Below, in pieces: positions 1-8,685 of a stretch of DNA of 44,521 nucleotides. The DNA comes from Candidatus Anaerotignum merdipullorum (GTDB lineage: Bacteria; Bacillota; Clostridia; Lachnospirales; Anaerotignaceae): the NCBI GenBank assembly GCA_019115165.1, contig DXEB01000068.1:1-44521 (forward strand), in the 5' to 3' direction. Position 1 is the first letter of the stretch. Each line of letters opens with the position of its first letter. The notes under the pieces are model-generated. The model was given only the letters and a program-made list of their open reading frames with translations. It had not been told where the DNA came from and ran no database searches. Both the position numbers and the translations under genes were made by a program.

Positions 1-128
1 GAGACCGCATAGTTCTCTCGGAATGATGACACCAAATGAAAAAGAAGAATGGTACTGGGCACAGCACTAAGCAGCTGTACTCGGCACTTTTCTTTATAAA
101 TTGTGTCCACTTTATTGACTATAGTCCA
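1..128 (+). mobile_element. 3' end of an IS3-family insertion sequence (truncated by window edge)
   Basis: The first 70 bases encode the last residues of an IS3-type transposase. About 58 bases later, 105-128 reads like a terminal inverted repeat (starts TGTCCACTTTATTGAC, ends AGTCCA with a terminal CA). The left end lies outside the window, so the inverted repeat cannot be matched to a partner and the exact right boundary is inferred. Confidence 0.55.
2..70 (+). CDS. IS3-family transposase (OrfB, integrase core), C-terminal fragment
   Basis: The frame beginning at base 2 reads RPHSSLGMMTPNEKEEWYWA, then QH and a TAA stop at 68-70. The RPHSSLG-x-x-TP-x-E signature is the hallmark C-terminal end of the DDE integrase domain of IS3/IS150-type transposases, which catalyse cut-out-circle transposition. 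Only the last 22 residues are inside the window. Whether the full element is intact cannot be judged. No other transposase is seen nearby, so the element is probably a single insertion at the edge of the accessory redox region. Confidence 0.75.
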   Translation, partial: RPHSSLGMMTPNEKEEWYWAQH

Positions 129-852
129 CTGTCACACTGTAAAACGCAAAGATCTTCTCTTCTGTATTTTCTGATACATACTATCTTGATATAATTATAA
201 CCTACAACCTGCAAGACTCGGAAGTTCCGATAAGTTTTAGAGCTTATACCTGCGGTTTATCACCCAATATGTTGTATCCATTCCTTTTGACAGAAACTCC
301 CCTTATTTCCGCCGTTTACCGCCTTATTTTTTGCAACACACCGCCAATATTTCTCATTCTGCTCCTTTTAAGTATGAACATTCTTACGATTATCCAGACT
401 TCTTCCGTATCTTTTCTTCTTCTATCCCTCTTGGTTCCCCTTATTCTTTCTCAAAATTCCTATTGCTCTTATCCAGTTTCCTTCTCCCTGACTCAGTATC
501 TTTATTACAGCCTTTCCATGCTATTTCTTTGCAAAATACAGAGAAAACAAATCCGCAGCTACAAGTTTACATACAAAACATCATTACCGTTCTCCTTGTC
601 TACAGTAACAAATACATCTCAAAAATCCATAAAAAATGGAATCTGAACACACTTTTCATGTGCGGCAGATTCCATTGAATCAAAGATTTCTACATTCATT
701 CTAAAATTTTTATCCTTCCATCTGTGCAAACACAGTGATATACTATATCTTGGCATCTCACCACATAGATAGAATTCCTGATTTTCTGTATCATAAGCAA
801 TATTTTAATCTTTTTTCTTTCGCATCATTACCAAAAAACAAATGCTGTTTCC
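129..852. other. Long intergenic region without a convincing gene
   Basis: 724 bases between the insertion sequence end and the alcohol dehydrogenase stop. Two overlapping forward frames of about 120 codons (269-678) are open, but they are low-complexity Leu/Ser/Phe-rich, lack ribosome binding sites and match no family I know. The one clear element is a minus-strand hairpin at 631-673. Confidence 0.5.
631..673 (-). terminator. Putative terminator of the alcohol dehydrogenase operon
   Basis: Read on the minus strand, GGAATCTG pairs with CAGATTCC around an inner partly paired loop and is followed by ATTTTTTA. It lies about 180 bases past the dehydrogenase stop codon, with no gene in between. 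Confidence 0.5.
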
Positions 853-2040
853 TCATTTTGGCATGCACTGCTGTTTTCCACTCTCCTGCAAAATCTGTAT
901 GATCTCCTCATGGCTTAGCGTCTTATAACCACCATCCATCACAAAAGAACCCTCGGCAATCCCATCCAGCATATCCTCTGTCACACCCAAATCTTTGACA
1001 TTCATAACTAAGCCAATTTCTTTCATCCAAGCCTCCATGCATTCCAATCCCTCGGCTGCAATCTGTGCATCTGTTTTTCCAGTTGTTTCCACATCCCATA
1101 CATGTATTGCATACCGTTTGAACTTCTGCAAGCCAAATGGGCAAATATAGCGATAGTAAGGGATAGAAACTGCTGAAAGCGTCATACCATGGGTTGCATT
1201 GGTATAAGCACCAATCGACTGCCCAATCATATGGGCCATCCAGTCGGTAGACTTCCCTTTTTCAATCAACGTATTCAGCGCCCAGGTTGCAACCCACATT
1301 ATATTGCTGCGCGCTTCATAATCCGTAGGGTTTTTCACCGCAATGCGGGAAGAATGAATCAACGAACGCAACAACCCTTCGGCAAGATAATCAGAAGTAT
1401 TGTCATCCTCACCGGAAAAATATTGTTCCAAAATATGTGACATAATATCAAAAAACCCTGCCACCATCTGATATCTTGGCACTGTATACGTAAATTCTGG
1501 ATTCAAAATCGAAAATTTGGGGAACACATTCTCTCCAAATACACGCCCGATCTTCCGTTTTTGTTCTTCCTTTGTGATCACCGATCCTCCGTTCATTTCC
1601 GATCCCGTTCCCACCATTGTCAAAACACAGCCTACCGGAAGAATGGTATTATTCACATCTTCCATCCGAAGGTAGTATTTCTCCCACGGATCTTCCTCGC
1701 AATATGCAGACACAGAAACTGCCTTGGCATAATCACAAACAGAACCTCCTCCTACTGCCAAAATAAAGTCTACCTGATTTTCTCTTGCCAAACGGCAACC
1801 CTCAGAAAGCTTCTGCACGGTCGGATTGGGCATTACGCCGGCATCTTCTATAACCGTTTTGCCGCAATCATTCAAAATCGCAATCACCTGGTCATAGATT
1901 CCGTTTTTCTTGATCGAGCCGCCGCCATAACAGAACAGAACCTTCGAACCATATTGCTTCATCTCCTGTCGCAGCCCTTCCATCGCTTCTTTGCCGAAGT
2001 ACAGACGCGTAGGATTGTAATAAGAAAACTCACCTAACAT
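853..2040 (-). CDS. Iron-containing alcohol dehydrogenase (YqhD/BDH type)
   Basis: 395-residue group III (iron-dependent) alcohol dehydrogenase, a cytoplasmic NAD(P)H-dependent reductase of aldehydes to alcohols. The nucleotide-binding GGGS is at 97-100, with a further GGGS at 39-42. The metal ligands of the family are all present: D198, H202, H270 and H284, so the enzyme should be active. Length and the N-terminal pattern (YYNPTRLYFGK) fit the BDH/YqhD subgroup. ATG start with AGGAGG seven bases upstream. It is the last gene of a minus-strand operon after the acetyltransferase, FMN reductase and cyclophilin-like lipoprotein, whose promoter lies next to a divergent LysR gene. A homologue with the same ligand spacing sits at 8686-9858. 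The substrate is unknown; detoxification of reactive aldehydes is the known role of YqhD and is only inferred here. Confidence 0.93.
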   Translation of the reverse strand: MLGEFSYYNPTRLYFGKEAMEGLRQEMKQYGSKVLFCYGGGSIKKNGIYDQVIAILNDCGKTVIEDAGVMPNPTVQKLSEGCRLARENQVDFILAVGGGSVCDYAKAVSVSAYCEEDPWEKYYLRMEDVNNTILPVGCVLTMVGTGSEMNGGSVITKEEQKRKIGRVFGENVFPKFSILNPEFTYTVPRYQMVAGFFDIMSHILEQYFSGEDDNTSDYLAEGLLRSLIHSSRIAVKNPTDYEARSNIMWVATWALNTLIEKGKSTDWMAHMIGQSIGAYTNATHGMTLSAVSIPYYRYICPFGLQKFKRYAIHVWDVETTGKTDAQIAAEGLECMEAWMKEIGLVMNVKDLGVTEDMLDGIAEGSFVMDGGYKTLSHEEIIQILQESGKQQCMPK

Positions 2041-2097
2041 ATCGGATACCTCCTGTCTCGTATGCTGTTTTTCATTTTTCCCCTGTATCTTTGTTCA

Positions 2098-2691
2098 TCA
2101 TAACATTTCGTTCTTTTCATCGTCAATCATACGGATTACTTTTGCAGGGATTCCTCCTGCAATCGCACCTGCCGGAACGTCTTTTGTCACAACTGCTCCT
2201 GCAGCGATAATGGCACCATCGCCAATGGTTACGCCAGGCAGTATCGTAGCATTGGAACCAATCCAGACGTTTTTCCCAATGTGAATAGGCGCCGGAATCA
2301 AATTTCCACGGCTCTCCGGTTCCATCTGATGATTGAGGGTAGCCAATACCACATTATGCCCAAGGAGCGCACCATCTCCAATCACAATCCCTCCTTGATC
2401 CTGCACTCTGCATCCGCTATTGAAAAACACCTGTTTCCCAATGGTCATATTTTTCCCACAATCGGTATAAAACGGTGGAAACAGAAGAAAACTGTCATCT
2501 ACTGGTTTTCCCGTCAATTCAGCCATCATCTCTCTCAATTCTTCCGGTGTATGGTACACATTGTTTATCTGCGCCGTCAGACGCAATGCTTCCTGCGAAA
2601 GCTCACACATAAACTGATGTTCCGCAGAGCCTGCAATCACCGTTTTTCCACTGTTTAAGTATTCCAAAAAGTCCTGCAATTCCATAATCAT
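2098..2691 (-). CDS. Sugar O-acetyltransferase (maltose/galactoside acetyltransferase family)
   Basis: 197-residue left-handed beta-helix acetyltransferase that moves acetyl from acetyl-CoA to sugar hydroxyls. An N-terminal Mac/LacA helical domain (about 1-60) is followed by [13 protein letters not shown] at 73-85, then hexapeptide repeats ending in the family tail [10 protein letters not shown]. The expected catalytic His is H121 in the ATLNHQ motif. The start is either ATG at 2691 or ATG at 2685; both follow one AAAGGA site. It lies between the FMN reductase and the alcohol dehydrogenase of the same operon. Such genes often accompany redox clusters in gut anaerobes; the acceptor cannot be told. 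Confidence 0.92.
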   Translation of the reverse strand: MIMELQDFLEYLNSGKTVIAGSAEHQFMCELSQEALRLTAQINNVYHTPEELREMMAELTGKPVDDSFLLFPPFYTDCGKNMTIGKQVFFNSGCRVQDQGGIVIGDGALLGHNVVLATLNHQMEPESRGNLIPAPIHIGKNVWIGSNATILPGVTIGDGAIIAAGAVVTKDVPAGAIAGGIPAKVIRMIDDEKNEML

Positions 2692-2719
2692 CTATTCCTT
2701 TCCTCATTTTATTTCATAG

Positions 2720-3247
2720 CTACACATTCCTTAAGCTTTTTCCAAACTGATAGAGTTCTTCCAGTTTTTCCACAGATTTGTTCTGTTTTCCATAAGCCGA
2801 ATAAATCCCCATATCTTCCAAGTTCAAATATTGCAAAAAAGAATTCTGATACTCGTAAATCGCACCACAATACACATGATCTGATTCAGAAGAGAGAATC
2901 AGCGCAGCCTTTTTCAGATTTTTCGGTCGATCCAGAGCATAGATCCGATGGATGGCACATTGCAGCTGACCGGTAAATCCATGATAATAAATGGGCGAAG
3001 CCAGTACAATCATCTCCGCCGCTTCCAGTAGCGGATACACTTCCTGCATATCATCTTGTTGAATACATCTTCTGTTTCCTTTGGTATGACAATATTCACA
3101 GGCAAGGCAACCTCCAATTTTCTTTTGACAAACCGGGATCACAGTAACTTCGTGACCACTTTCCTCCGCTCCTTTTGTAAATGCCGCTACCATAGCAGCA
3201 GTATTTCCCTGTGGACGCGGACTGCCATTGAGCACAATAATTTGCAT
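2720..3247 (-). CDS. NADPH-dependent FMN reductase / iron-sulfur flavoprotein-like flavodoxin
   Basis: 175-residue flavodoxin-fold protein. The FMN phosphate loop is GSPRPQGNT (8-16), and the second flavin loop is ASPIYYHG (83-90). Between them are four cysteines, C47, C50, C53 and C61, in the C-x2-C-x2-C-x7-C layout of iron-sulfur flavoproteins; in that family the cluster shuttles electrons to FMN. The family reduces quinones, flavins or metals with NAD(P)H or ferredoxin. ATG start with GGAGGGAT upstream, and only three bases separate it from the lipoprotein gene before it. A related gene with the same Cys pattern is at 8137-8670. Confidence 0.9.
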   Translation of the reverse strand: MQIIVLNGSPRPQGNTAAMVAAFTKGAEESGHEVTVIPVCQKKIGGCLACEYCHTKGNRRCIQQDDMQEVYPLLEAAEMIVLASPIYYHGFTGQLQCAIHRIYALDRPKNLKKAALILSSESDHVYCGAIYEYQNSFLQYLNLEDMGIYSAYGKQNKSVEKLEELYQFGKSLRNV

Positions 3248-3250
3248 CCT

Positions 3251-3868
3251 TTATCCCTCCAATGAAAATGTCACGGTAACTTCTTCATCTCCCAGCGCTT
3301 CTGCCCAGCCAGAAAGATCTTCGACTTGCCCAAGTTTTGTATAACTCCATGTATGCGTCTCATAAAACAAAACCAGCTGATTACCTTGATACAGCATAAT
3401 ATCTCCCGGCTGCGCAGTCATCTGACTGTTGTCAGAAGGGAGCGTTTGCCCCAATTCTCCTACTTTTTCAAAACCACCGTAATCTGCCATTTGCAACACA
3501 AGCGGCTCTTTCTCCATCCTTTCCATCAAGGCTTCCACTGCTGTATTTTTTTCCAATGCCGCAAGAAAGCTACTGTCGCCAATTTCTATACGCAGCTTCA
3601 TTTCTGCATCCTCCTCATTCTCCATCATTTCCGTACCTTGCAAGTTCCGTTCTGTATCTGAAAAATCTTTCTGATCTTGAGACGCTGTTGATTCAGAATG
3701 CACGGCGTCAACCACTTCTTCCCAATCTGTGGACATGCCTTCTTCTTCCAGCACCGTTTTCTCCATCCGTACGGAGGTATTGCGTTCCAAATTGCCAGCC
3801 TCTTGCTGTTCCTCCCCACATCCTGCCAATAACATTGTGAAAGCGAACATACATAAGAAACTTTTCAT
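3251..3868 (-). CDS. Lipoprotein with cyclophilin-like domain
   Basis: 205 residues. A lipoprotein signal (LLAGC, lipidated C17) is followed by an acidic, low-complexity linker to about residue 90. The C-terminal domain contains LQMADYGGFEKVGELGQTLP and PGDIMLYQGNQLVLFYE, which I recognise as the cyclophilin-like fold family (Cyclophil_like2, related to TM1367). That family has a cyclophilin barrel but no established isomerase activity. ATG start with two overlapping GGAGG sites. First gene of the operon, with its promoter at 3985-4013 facing the divergent LysR. Anchored outside the membrane, it may act on an extracellular substrate of the pathway (inference). Confidence 0.85.
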   Translation of the reverse strand: MKSFLCMFAFTMLLAGCGEEQQEAGNLERNTSVRMEKTVLEEEGMSTDWEEVVDAVHSESTASQDQKDFSDTERNLQGTEMMENEEDAEMKLRIEIGDSSFLAALEKNTAVEALMERMEKEPLVLQMADYGGFEKVGELGQTLPSDNSQMTAQPGDIMLYQGNQLVLFYETHTWSYTKLGQVEDLSGWAEALGDEEVTVTFSLEG

Positions 3869-3984
3869 CCTCCTTCCTCCTTTCTCAAACTTTCGTTTCC
3901 CAACAACTCACTAACTTTCCATGCGCTTAGAATGTTCTGCTATCTCTGCCAAATCCTCATCTCTAGTTATGGTTCATATATTTG

Positions 3985-4013
3985 AGTATAGCTGGCTTTT
4001 TATAATATATCAA
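3985..4013 (-). promoter_or_regulatory. Promoter of the lipoprotein-FMN reductase-acetyltransferase-dehydrogenase operon
   Basis: Minus strand: -35 TTGATA (4013-4008), 17-base spacer, -10 TATACT (3990-3985). Transcription would start near 3978, about 110 bases before the first ATG. Confidence 0.6.
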
Positions 4014-4024
4014 ATATTTATTAT
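4002..4024. promoter_or_regulatory. Candidate LysR operator
   Basis: ATAATA at 4002-4007 and TATTAT at 4019-4024 form a perfect inverted repeat with 11 bases between, the spacing typical of LysR-type sites. It covers the -35 box of the leftward promoter and lies between the divergent LysR gene and its likely target. The region is very AT-rich, so chance is possible. Confidence 0.4.
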
Positions 4025-4040
4025 TTATCATTTTTCATAA

Positions 4041-4069
4041 TTGATTTTTATGGAAATAGAGTGTATCCT
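4041..4069 (+). promoter_or_regulatory. Possible promoter of the LysR gene
   Basis: TTGATT (4041-4046), 17-base spacer, TATCCT (4064-4069). The implied start site would leave only a very short leader before the AAAGGAG ribosome binding site at 4076-4082. Confidence 0.3.
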
Positions 4070-4090
4070 AAATGCAAAGGAGATGATATT

Positions 4091-4975
4091 ATGGATTTGC
4101 GCGTATTACAATATTTTTTGGCAGTTGCCAGAGAGCAAAGCATTTCCGCTGCTGCTCAATCTCTTCATCTTTCTCAGCCCGCCTTATCCATCCAAATAAA
4201 AGCTCTGGAAGAGGAATTCGGCAAACAGCTGTTGATTCGAGGCGCCAAGGGTTCCCGAAAAGTCGTTCTGACGGAAGAGGGAAGGATATTGCGCCAACGA
4301 GCAGAAGAAATCCTGTCTTTGGTGCAGAAAACAGAAGAAGAACTGACTTGCTCTGACGACACAATCGTTGGTGATGTGATTATTGGTGCTGGTGAAACAG
4401 ATATCATTCGTTTGCTTGCTAAAACTGCAAAAAAACTCCAAAAAAAATATCCAGATATCCATTATCACATTTCCAGCGGAAATGCAGAATATGTGTTGGA
4501 ATATCTGGATAAAGGTTTGATTGATTTTGGATTGCTGTTTCGTGACATTGATTCCACCAAATATGAATGCCTCCCTCTTCCGATCAAAGACACTTGGGGT
4601 GTGCTCATGCGCAAAGATTCCCCTCTGGCACAAAAAGACGCCATTTCTCCAGAAGACTTGTGGAATCAGCCATTGATTATTTCTCATCAGAAAGGGGAAG
4701 ATCAATATCTGGCTCAATGGATGAAACGAGACGTTTCTACACTGCATATTGTTGCTACCTATAATTTGGTTTTTAACGCTTCCCTGTTGGTGGATGAAGG
4801 GCTAGGATATGCCCTGTGCTTTGACAAAATCATCCATACGCAAGGCAGCAATCTCTGTTTTCGCCCATTTACTCCAAAGTTGGAAGCCTCGGGCTATATT
4901 ATTTGGAAAAAATACCAGGTATTTTCCAAAGCGGCTCATATTTTTTTACAGTACCTGCGGGATACCATTTCCTAA
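4091..4975 (+). CDS. LysR family transcriptional regulator
   Basis: 294 residues. The N-terminal winged helix (MDLRVLQYFLAVAREQSISA, then AAQSLHLSQPALSIQIKALE) is the classic LysR DNA-binding domain, and the rest is a periplasmic-binding-protein-like effector domain from about residue 90. The start is placed at 4091 rather than ten codons upstream because AAAGGAGATG precedes this ATG at good spacing. It is divergent from the lipoprotein/FMN reductase/acetyltransferase/dehydrogenase operon and shares a 220-base intergenic region with it, the usual arrangement for a LysR activator and its target. The effector is unknown. Confidence 0.93.
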   Translation: MDLRVLQYFLAVAREQSISAAAQSLHLSQPALSIQIKALEEEFGKQLLIRGAKGSRKVVLTEEGRILRQRAEEILSLVQKTEEELTCSDDTIVGDVIIGAGETDIIRLLAKTAKKLQKKYPDIHYHISSGNAEYVLEYLDKGLIDFGLLFRDIDSTKYECLPLPIKDTWGVLMRKDSPLAQKDAISPEDLWNQPLIISHQKGEDQYLAQWMKRDVSTLHIVATYNLVFNASLLVDEGLGYALCFDKIIHTQGSNLCFRPFTPKLEASGYIIWKKYQVFSKAAHIFLQYLRDTIS

Positions 4976-5186
4976 AACGAGGCATCTACTTTCCTGAAAT
5001 CTGCTTCTCAAAACATATGTCTCTAGTGACAAGTTTGCGCTCTTCTGATCCCATGTTCCCTTGCATATCATTTCTGCACAGCAAGACGACATCCTTCCTC
5101 TTGCTATGCACTGCATCGTATCCCTGTAACGGCACACCACAGCCGGTCTTTTTTCAACTTTCTGAAATAGCCGCGCCATCAGCCAA

Positions 5187-5215
5187 ACAGGCATCATTCT
5201 TCCGAATGATGCCTG
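5187..5215. terminator. Strong hairpin between convergent genes
   Basis: ACAGGCATCATTC pairs perfectly with GAATGATGCCTGT over a TTC(C) loop (13 bp). It lies between the end of the LysR gene and the end of the flavodoxin gene. There is no long T-run on either side (only CTCCTTTT on the plus strand), so it may stop or protect both messages. Confidence 0.5.
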
Positions 5216-5227
5216 TCATATCTCCTT

Positions 5228-5869
5228 TTACTGTTCCAAACTTTCTAACCATCCCTGAACATCTTCTGCAGATGCGCCAGACCGGAACCGCATCCCTTCC
5301 TGCCAATCGCCAGTACCAGCCATTTCTGCAAGCAATTCCCCGCTTTCTCCCAAGTCAGAAGAGGAAGAAGTGCAGAACGGAATCACTGTCTTATCGGTAA
5401 AATCATTTGCCGTTACAAAACCATCCACTGGCCATGCGGCAATCCCCCACCATATCGGATATCCAATAAATACGGTATCATATTCTTCCCAATGTTCCAC
5501 CGTATCCTGTTCCAGTTCTACTGTCCGCAGCGAAGCATCCTCATGTTCTCTGCTTACGCGGCTGGTATCGTCTGACCAATTCAAATCATCTGCAGTATAT
5601 GGCTGCACCGGAGTAATCTCAAAGAGATCCGCTCCCAGCGCATCTGCGAGATATCCTGCCACCGTTTCTGTATTACCCGTAGCAGAGTAATAAACAACCA
5701 ATGTTTTTCCATCTGTCTGTGCATTCTCATTCTCTGAAGGATTCTGCACATTCTCCTGTTGTTCCTTTTCCGCCTGTGTCTGATTTTGTACTGCCTCTTC
5801 GCTTGTACCACAGCCCGTAACTGCCGCCATCATACAGCAAGCCAATAAAACAGATATCATCCGTTTCAT
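5228..5869 (-). CDS. Lipoprotein flavodoxin
   Basis: 213 residues. Signal peptide with lipobox VTGC (C20), then a Gln/Glu/Asn-rich linker, then a flavodoxin domain. The domain begins TLVVYYSATGNTETVAGYLA, which contains the S-x-T-G-N-T phosphate loop for FMN. FIGYPIWWGIAAWPV is the second flavin-stacking region. Start at ATG 5869 (AAGGAG eight bases upstream), not the in-frame GTG at 5878. It follows the hydrolase gene by 40 bases. Outward anchoring implies one- or two-electron chemistry outside the membrane, or a flavin donor to a surface partner; which one is unknown. Confidence 0.9.
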   Translation of the reverse strand: MKRMISVLLACCMMAAVTGCGTSEEAVQNQTQAEKEQQENVQNPSENENAQTDGKTLVVYYSATGNTETVAGYLADALGADLFEITPVQPYTADDLNWSDDTSRVSREHEDASLRTVELEQDTVEHWEEYDTVFIGYPIWWGIAAWPVDGFVTANDFTDKTVIPFCTSSSSDLGESGELLAEMAGTGDWQEGMRFRSGASAEDVQGWLESLEQ

Positions 5870-5909
5870 GAAAACCACTCCTTACTGATAGTTCTATTTT
5901 CTAAGTTTT

Positions 5910-7019
5910 TTATTCCGCTCCATTTTCTGCTACATTTTCCTGAATCCAAGCTTCTACATGTTCTGCGATCACATCATTATTCAAATCCTGAAACATAAAA
6001 TGATCATTCCCAGTGATTCCTTCTTTCGGCAGATCAATCACACTGCTGTTGCCTCCTTGTGCACGATAGCTTTCTGTAAAATCATAGCAGGTTTGACGCA
6101 TTCCCTGCCATGCTGCAGTTGCTTGAATAGCAGGATCGCCGTTATCAATATAATCGCCAAAATACATTGTAATCGGAATATCCTGTTCCGCCATGACCCG
6201 GAATTCTTCGGAATCCGCCGTTGGTGCGCCGCCTGGTTCAATCGCCACAATTGCCGCCACATGTTCCGTATATTGAGGCACCAACCATCCGGCACGACCA
6301 CCTTGAGAATGTGTTACCAAAATAGAATCTTTTCCCGTCATCTCATATACTTCATCAATGGATGCTGCCACCGCTTTTGCCACCATTTCTCCGTCAAAAT
6401 CCGAACCCATATCCGATGTCATTCCTGTATCCGGTGTCATTTGACGGAAAAACTGATCTACAGACTCTGCATCATTGGGAAATTGAGATCCTTCATTGGC
6501 AACGGATTGACCATCTTCCCAGCGTCCAATCCGAAACTGCGTGTACCAACGTTGATCCAATGTCTTTGTACTGATATCACCGCTGACTGAAGTTGCTCCT
6601 GCTTCCCCTCTTCTTGGCTCATCAATCAAAAATACACTATGTCCCATTCTTAAAAATAGATCTGACCAACCTTCTCGACCATCTGGAGTTGTCATCCAAC
6701 CCATTCTGGACTGTCCATATCCATGCAGGAATACCATGGGCAATCCGGTTTCATTTTCTGGAATCTGATACAGTACATTGGCATGATCCACATGGGCAGT
6801 CTGCCCTGCCCCCGTTTCTTCCCAATGATCCTCTGGAGAAAACGTCCCTTCCGAAGTTACCGTAATCCCGCCTGCGGAAAATATCCCTTGATCTGCAATC
6901 ACCAAACTTTCCGTATTTGCCGTTTCTGTCTGAGAAGATGCCGCTTGACTCGTACAGCCCGCAAGCAAAGAAAAGCTTAAAACTCCTGCCATAGTCAAAT
7001 AAAACAGTTTATACTTCAT
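5910..7019 (-). CDS. Lipoprotein alpha/beta hydrolase
   Basis: 369 residues. Signal peptide with lipobox LLAGC (C22). The core is an alpha/beta hydrolase: oxyanion-hole region VFLHGYGQSRMGW, and nucleophile elbow THSQGG, a variant of G-x-S-x-G with Thr in the first position. GNDHFMF near the C terminus is a good candidate for the catalytic His. Length fits secreted esterases of this type. Start at ATG 7019 with AGGAG eight bases upstream; the upstream TTG at 7025 is less likely. First gene of a pair with the flavodoxin lipoprotein, and between two redox modules. An ester-cleaving step outside the cell before reduction is a guess. Confidence 0.87.
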   Translation of the reverse strand: MKYKLFYLTMAGVLSFSLLAGCTSQAASSQTETANTESLVIADQGIFSAGGITVTSEGTFSPEDHWEETGAGQTAHVDHANVLYQIPENETGLPMVFLHGYGQSRMGWMTTPDGREGWSDLFLRMGHSVFLIDEPRRGEAGATSVSGDISTKTLDQRWYTQFRIGRWEDGQSVANEGSQFPNDAESVDQFFRQMTPDTGMTSDMGSDFDGEMVAKAVAASIDEVYEMTGKDSILVTHSQGGRAGWLVPQYTEHVAAIVAIEPGGAPTADSEEFRVMAEQDIPITMYFGDYIDNGDPAIQATAAWQGMRQTCYDFTESYRAQGGNSSVIDLPKEGITGNDHFMFQDLNNDVIAEHVEAWIQENVAENGAE

Positions 7020-7126
7020 ATGCAATTCTCCTTTTCTCTCTTTTCCTTTCTATTCTGATTCCTATTGTAAACAATCTTTCCCTTTTTCGGAAGTTTCCCT
7101 TTGTTACATCGTATAAACGCTTTGGT

Positions 7127-8131
7127 TCATACTTTTCGCAGTACTTTGGAACCGCCAAATACTTCAGACATTTTCATTTTTTCTAATGCATCATCCAAAT
7201 TCTGAACCTCCTGCTGCGTCAGCGTAATCTCTGCTGCACGAAGATTTTCCAGCATCCGTTCGATCTTTCTTGTTCCAGGGATCGGAACCAGATACGGTTT
7301 TTTACAGATCATCCATGCAAGAGAAATTTGTGCTTGCGTTGCATGTTTTTCTTCTGCCATCTCTTTGAGCATTGTCAGTAACTCCTGATTTTGCTGCTGC
7401 GCTTCCGCAGAAAACTGCGGCATCACGCTGCGGTAATCAAATTTTTGATCAAATACACTATTATGGTTGTACTTACCGGATAAGAATCCATTTGCCATAG
7501 GCGAAAATGCCACAAAACCGATGGCTAATTCTTCCAAAACAGGGAATAGGCTTTCATACCCCCGTGCCATCATAGAATACCTGTTTTCAATTGCCGTTAC
7601 CTTGCAGACAGCGTCCGCACGGCGAATATATTCCTCATTGGCCTCCGATATCCCCCAATGGGTAATATCGCCCTTTTTGATCAGCTCTGCCATGACCTCT
7701 GCAACAACCTCCGGCGGTGTATTTGGATCTATCCGATGTTGAAAGTATAAATCAATATGGTCTGTTTGCAGCCTTCTCAAAGATCCTTCCACAGATGCTC
7801 GAATTACGCTCGGAGTCGAATTCGGAATCAATGCATGGTTAATCCTTCCATCTGTTTTATCAAATCCAATGCCAAATTTGCTGGCAATCTTCACATGATT
7901 GCGATATGGTTTCAATGCTTTTCCAACCAAAACTTCATTTTCATGTGGATCTTCTGCAGAACCGTAGATTTCTGCCGTATCAAAAAAACGATATCCCATC
8001 TCAAAAGCTGCCTGTATCGCCCGCATTGCTTCTTTCGATTCTGTCGGCGCGCCATATGCATGACTAAATCCCATGCAGCCGAGTCCCACTGCCGATACTT
8101 CCAAATCTTTTCCCAATAAACGCGTGTTCAT
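7127..8131 (-). CDS. Aldo/keto reductase
   Basis: 334-residue (alpha/beta)8-barrel NADPH oxidoreductase of the AKR superfamily that reduces aldehydes and ketones. The catalytic tetrad is complete: D51, Y56, K85 and H132 (FFDTAEIYG, ASKFG, LYFQHRIDP). The C-terminal PGTRKIERMLENLRAA motif binds the 2'-phosphate of NADPH in this family. ATG start with a close AAGGA. Last gene of the module LysR - dehydrogenase - FMN reductase - AKR; five bases separate it from the FMN reductase. It most resembles the YakC/IolS-like group of general stress AKRs. Confidence 0.95.
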   Translation of the reverse strand: MNTRLLGKDLEVSAVGLGCMGFSHAYGAPTESKEAMRAIQAAFEMGYRFFDTAEIYGSAEDPHENEVLVGKALKPYRNHVKIASKFGIGFDKTDGRINHALIPNSTPSVIRASVEGSLRRLQTDHIDLYFQHRIDPNTPPEVVAEVMAELIKKGDITHWGISEANEEYIRRADAVCKVTAIENRYSMMARGYESLFPVLEELAIGFVAFSPMANGFLSGKYNHNSVFDQKFDYRSVMPQFSAEAQQQNQELLTMLKEMAEEKHATQAQISLAWMICKKPYLVPIPGTRKIERMLENLRAAEITLTQQEVQNLDDALEKMKMSEVFGGSKVLRKV

Positions 8132-8136
8132 ATTCC

Positions 8137-8670
8137 TTACGCCTTCTTTCCCAATTCATAAGCCTCTTGTTCTGCTTTGCTTCCTTTCACCGCACCGCTT
8201 TCATAAAATCCGCCGCCATAAATCTTTGCCTTTACCGTTGCACCAGGCAGACAGTCCGTAAATTCGGAAAGTGCATCAAAGGTACGCTCCAAAGCCGCAT
8301 TTTCATCAGCAGCAGTCGCAATAAAATAAAACTCTTTGTTTTTGATTTTTGTATATTGAGGCAAAACTCTGTCTATCCATACCTTCATCTGTCCCGACAT
8401 AGAATAGAAATAAACCGGCGTCGCAAGTAAAATCACATCGGATTCTATCATTTTCTCCAGCACTTCTGCCATTCCGTCTTTTTGTACGCATACCTCCGTT
8501 TCCCGACATCCATAGCACGCCATGCATGGTTTTAAATGCAACTGCTGAATATAGATTTTTTCTGTCTTATGACCACTTTCCATTGCACCTTTCAAAAAAG
8601 CGTCACTCAACAAGTCAGAGTTTCCTCCTTTTCTCGGACTTCCTAAAATCGCCAGAATCTTTTTTCCCAT
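8137..8670 (-). CDS. NADPH-dependent FMN reductase / iron-sulfur flavoprotein-like flavodoxin
   Basis: 177-residue flavodoxin-fold protein. GSPRKGGNS (10-18) is the FMN phosphate loop and ATPVYFYSMSG the second flavin loop. C49, C52, C55 and C61 form the C-x2-C-x2-C-x5-C cluster motif. Same family as the protein at 2720-3247, with slightly different final Cys spacing. ATG start with GGGAGG upstream. It sits between the iron-type dehydrogenase and the aldo/keto reductase with 15- and 5-base gaps, so the three are co-transcribed. Confidence 0.92.
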   Translation of the reverse strand: MGKKILAILGSPRKGGNSDLLSDAFLKGAMESGHKTEKIYIQQLHLKPCMACYGCRETEVCVQKDGMAEVLEKMIESDVILLATPVYFYSMSGQMKVWIDRVLPQYTKIKNKEFYFIATAADENAALERTFDALSEFTDCLPGATVKAKIYGGGFYESGAVKGSKAEQEAYELGKKA

Positions 8671-8685
8671 TTCTAACGCCTCCCA

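Noticed and set aside
236-270. GTTTTAGAGCTTATACC, resembling the start of type II-A CRISPR repeats
   Set aside because: Only the first 11 bases match, there is a single copy, no second repeat or spacer spacing, and no cas gene in the window.
269-678. Two overlapping forward frames of 115-125 codons
   Set aside because: Low-complexity hydrophobic/Ser composition in both frames, no ribosome binding site, and a minus-strand terminator hairpin overlaps their end.
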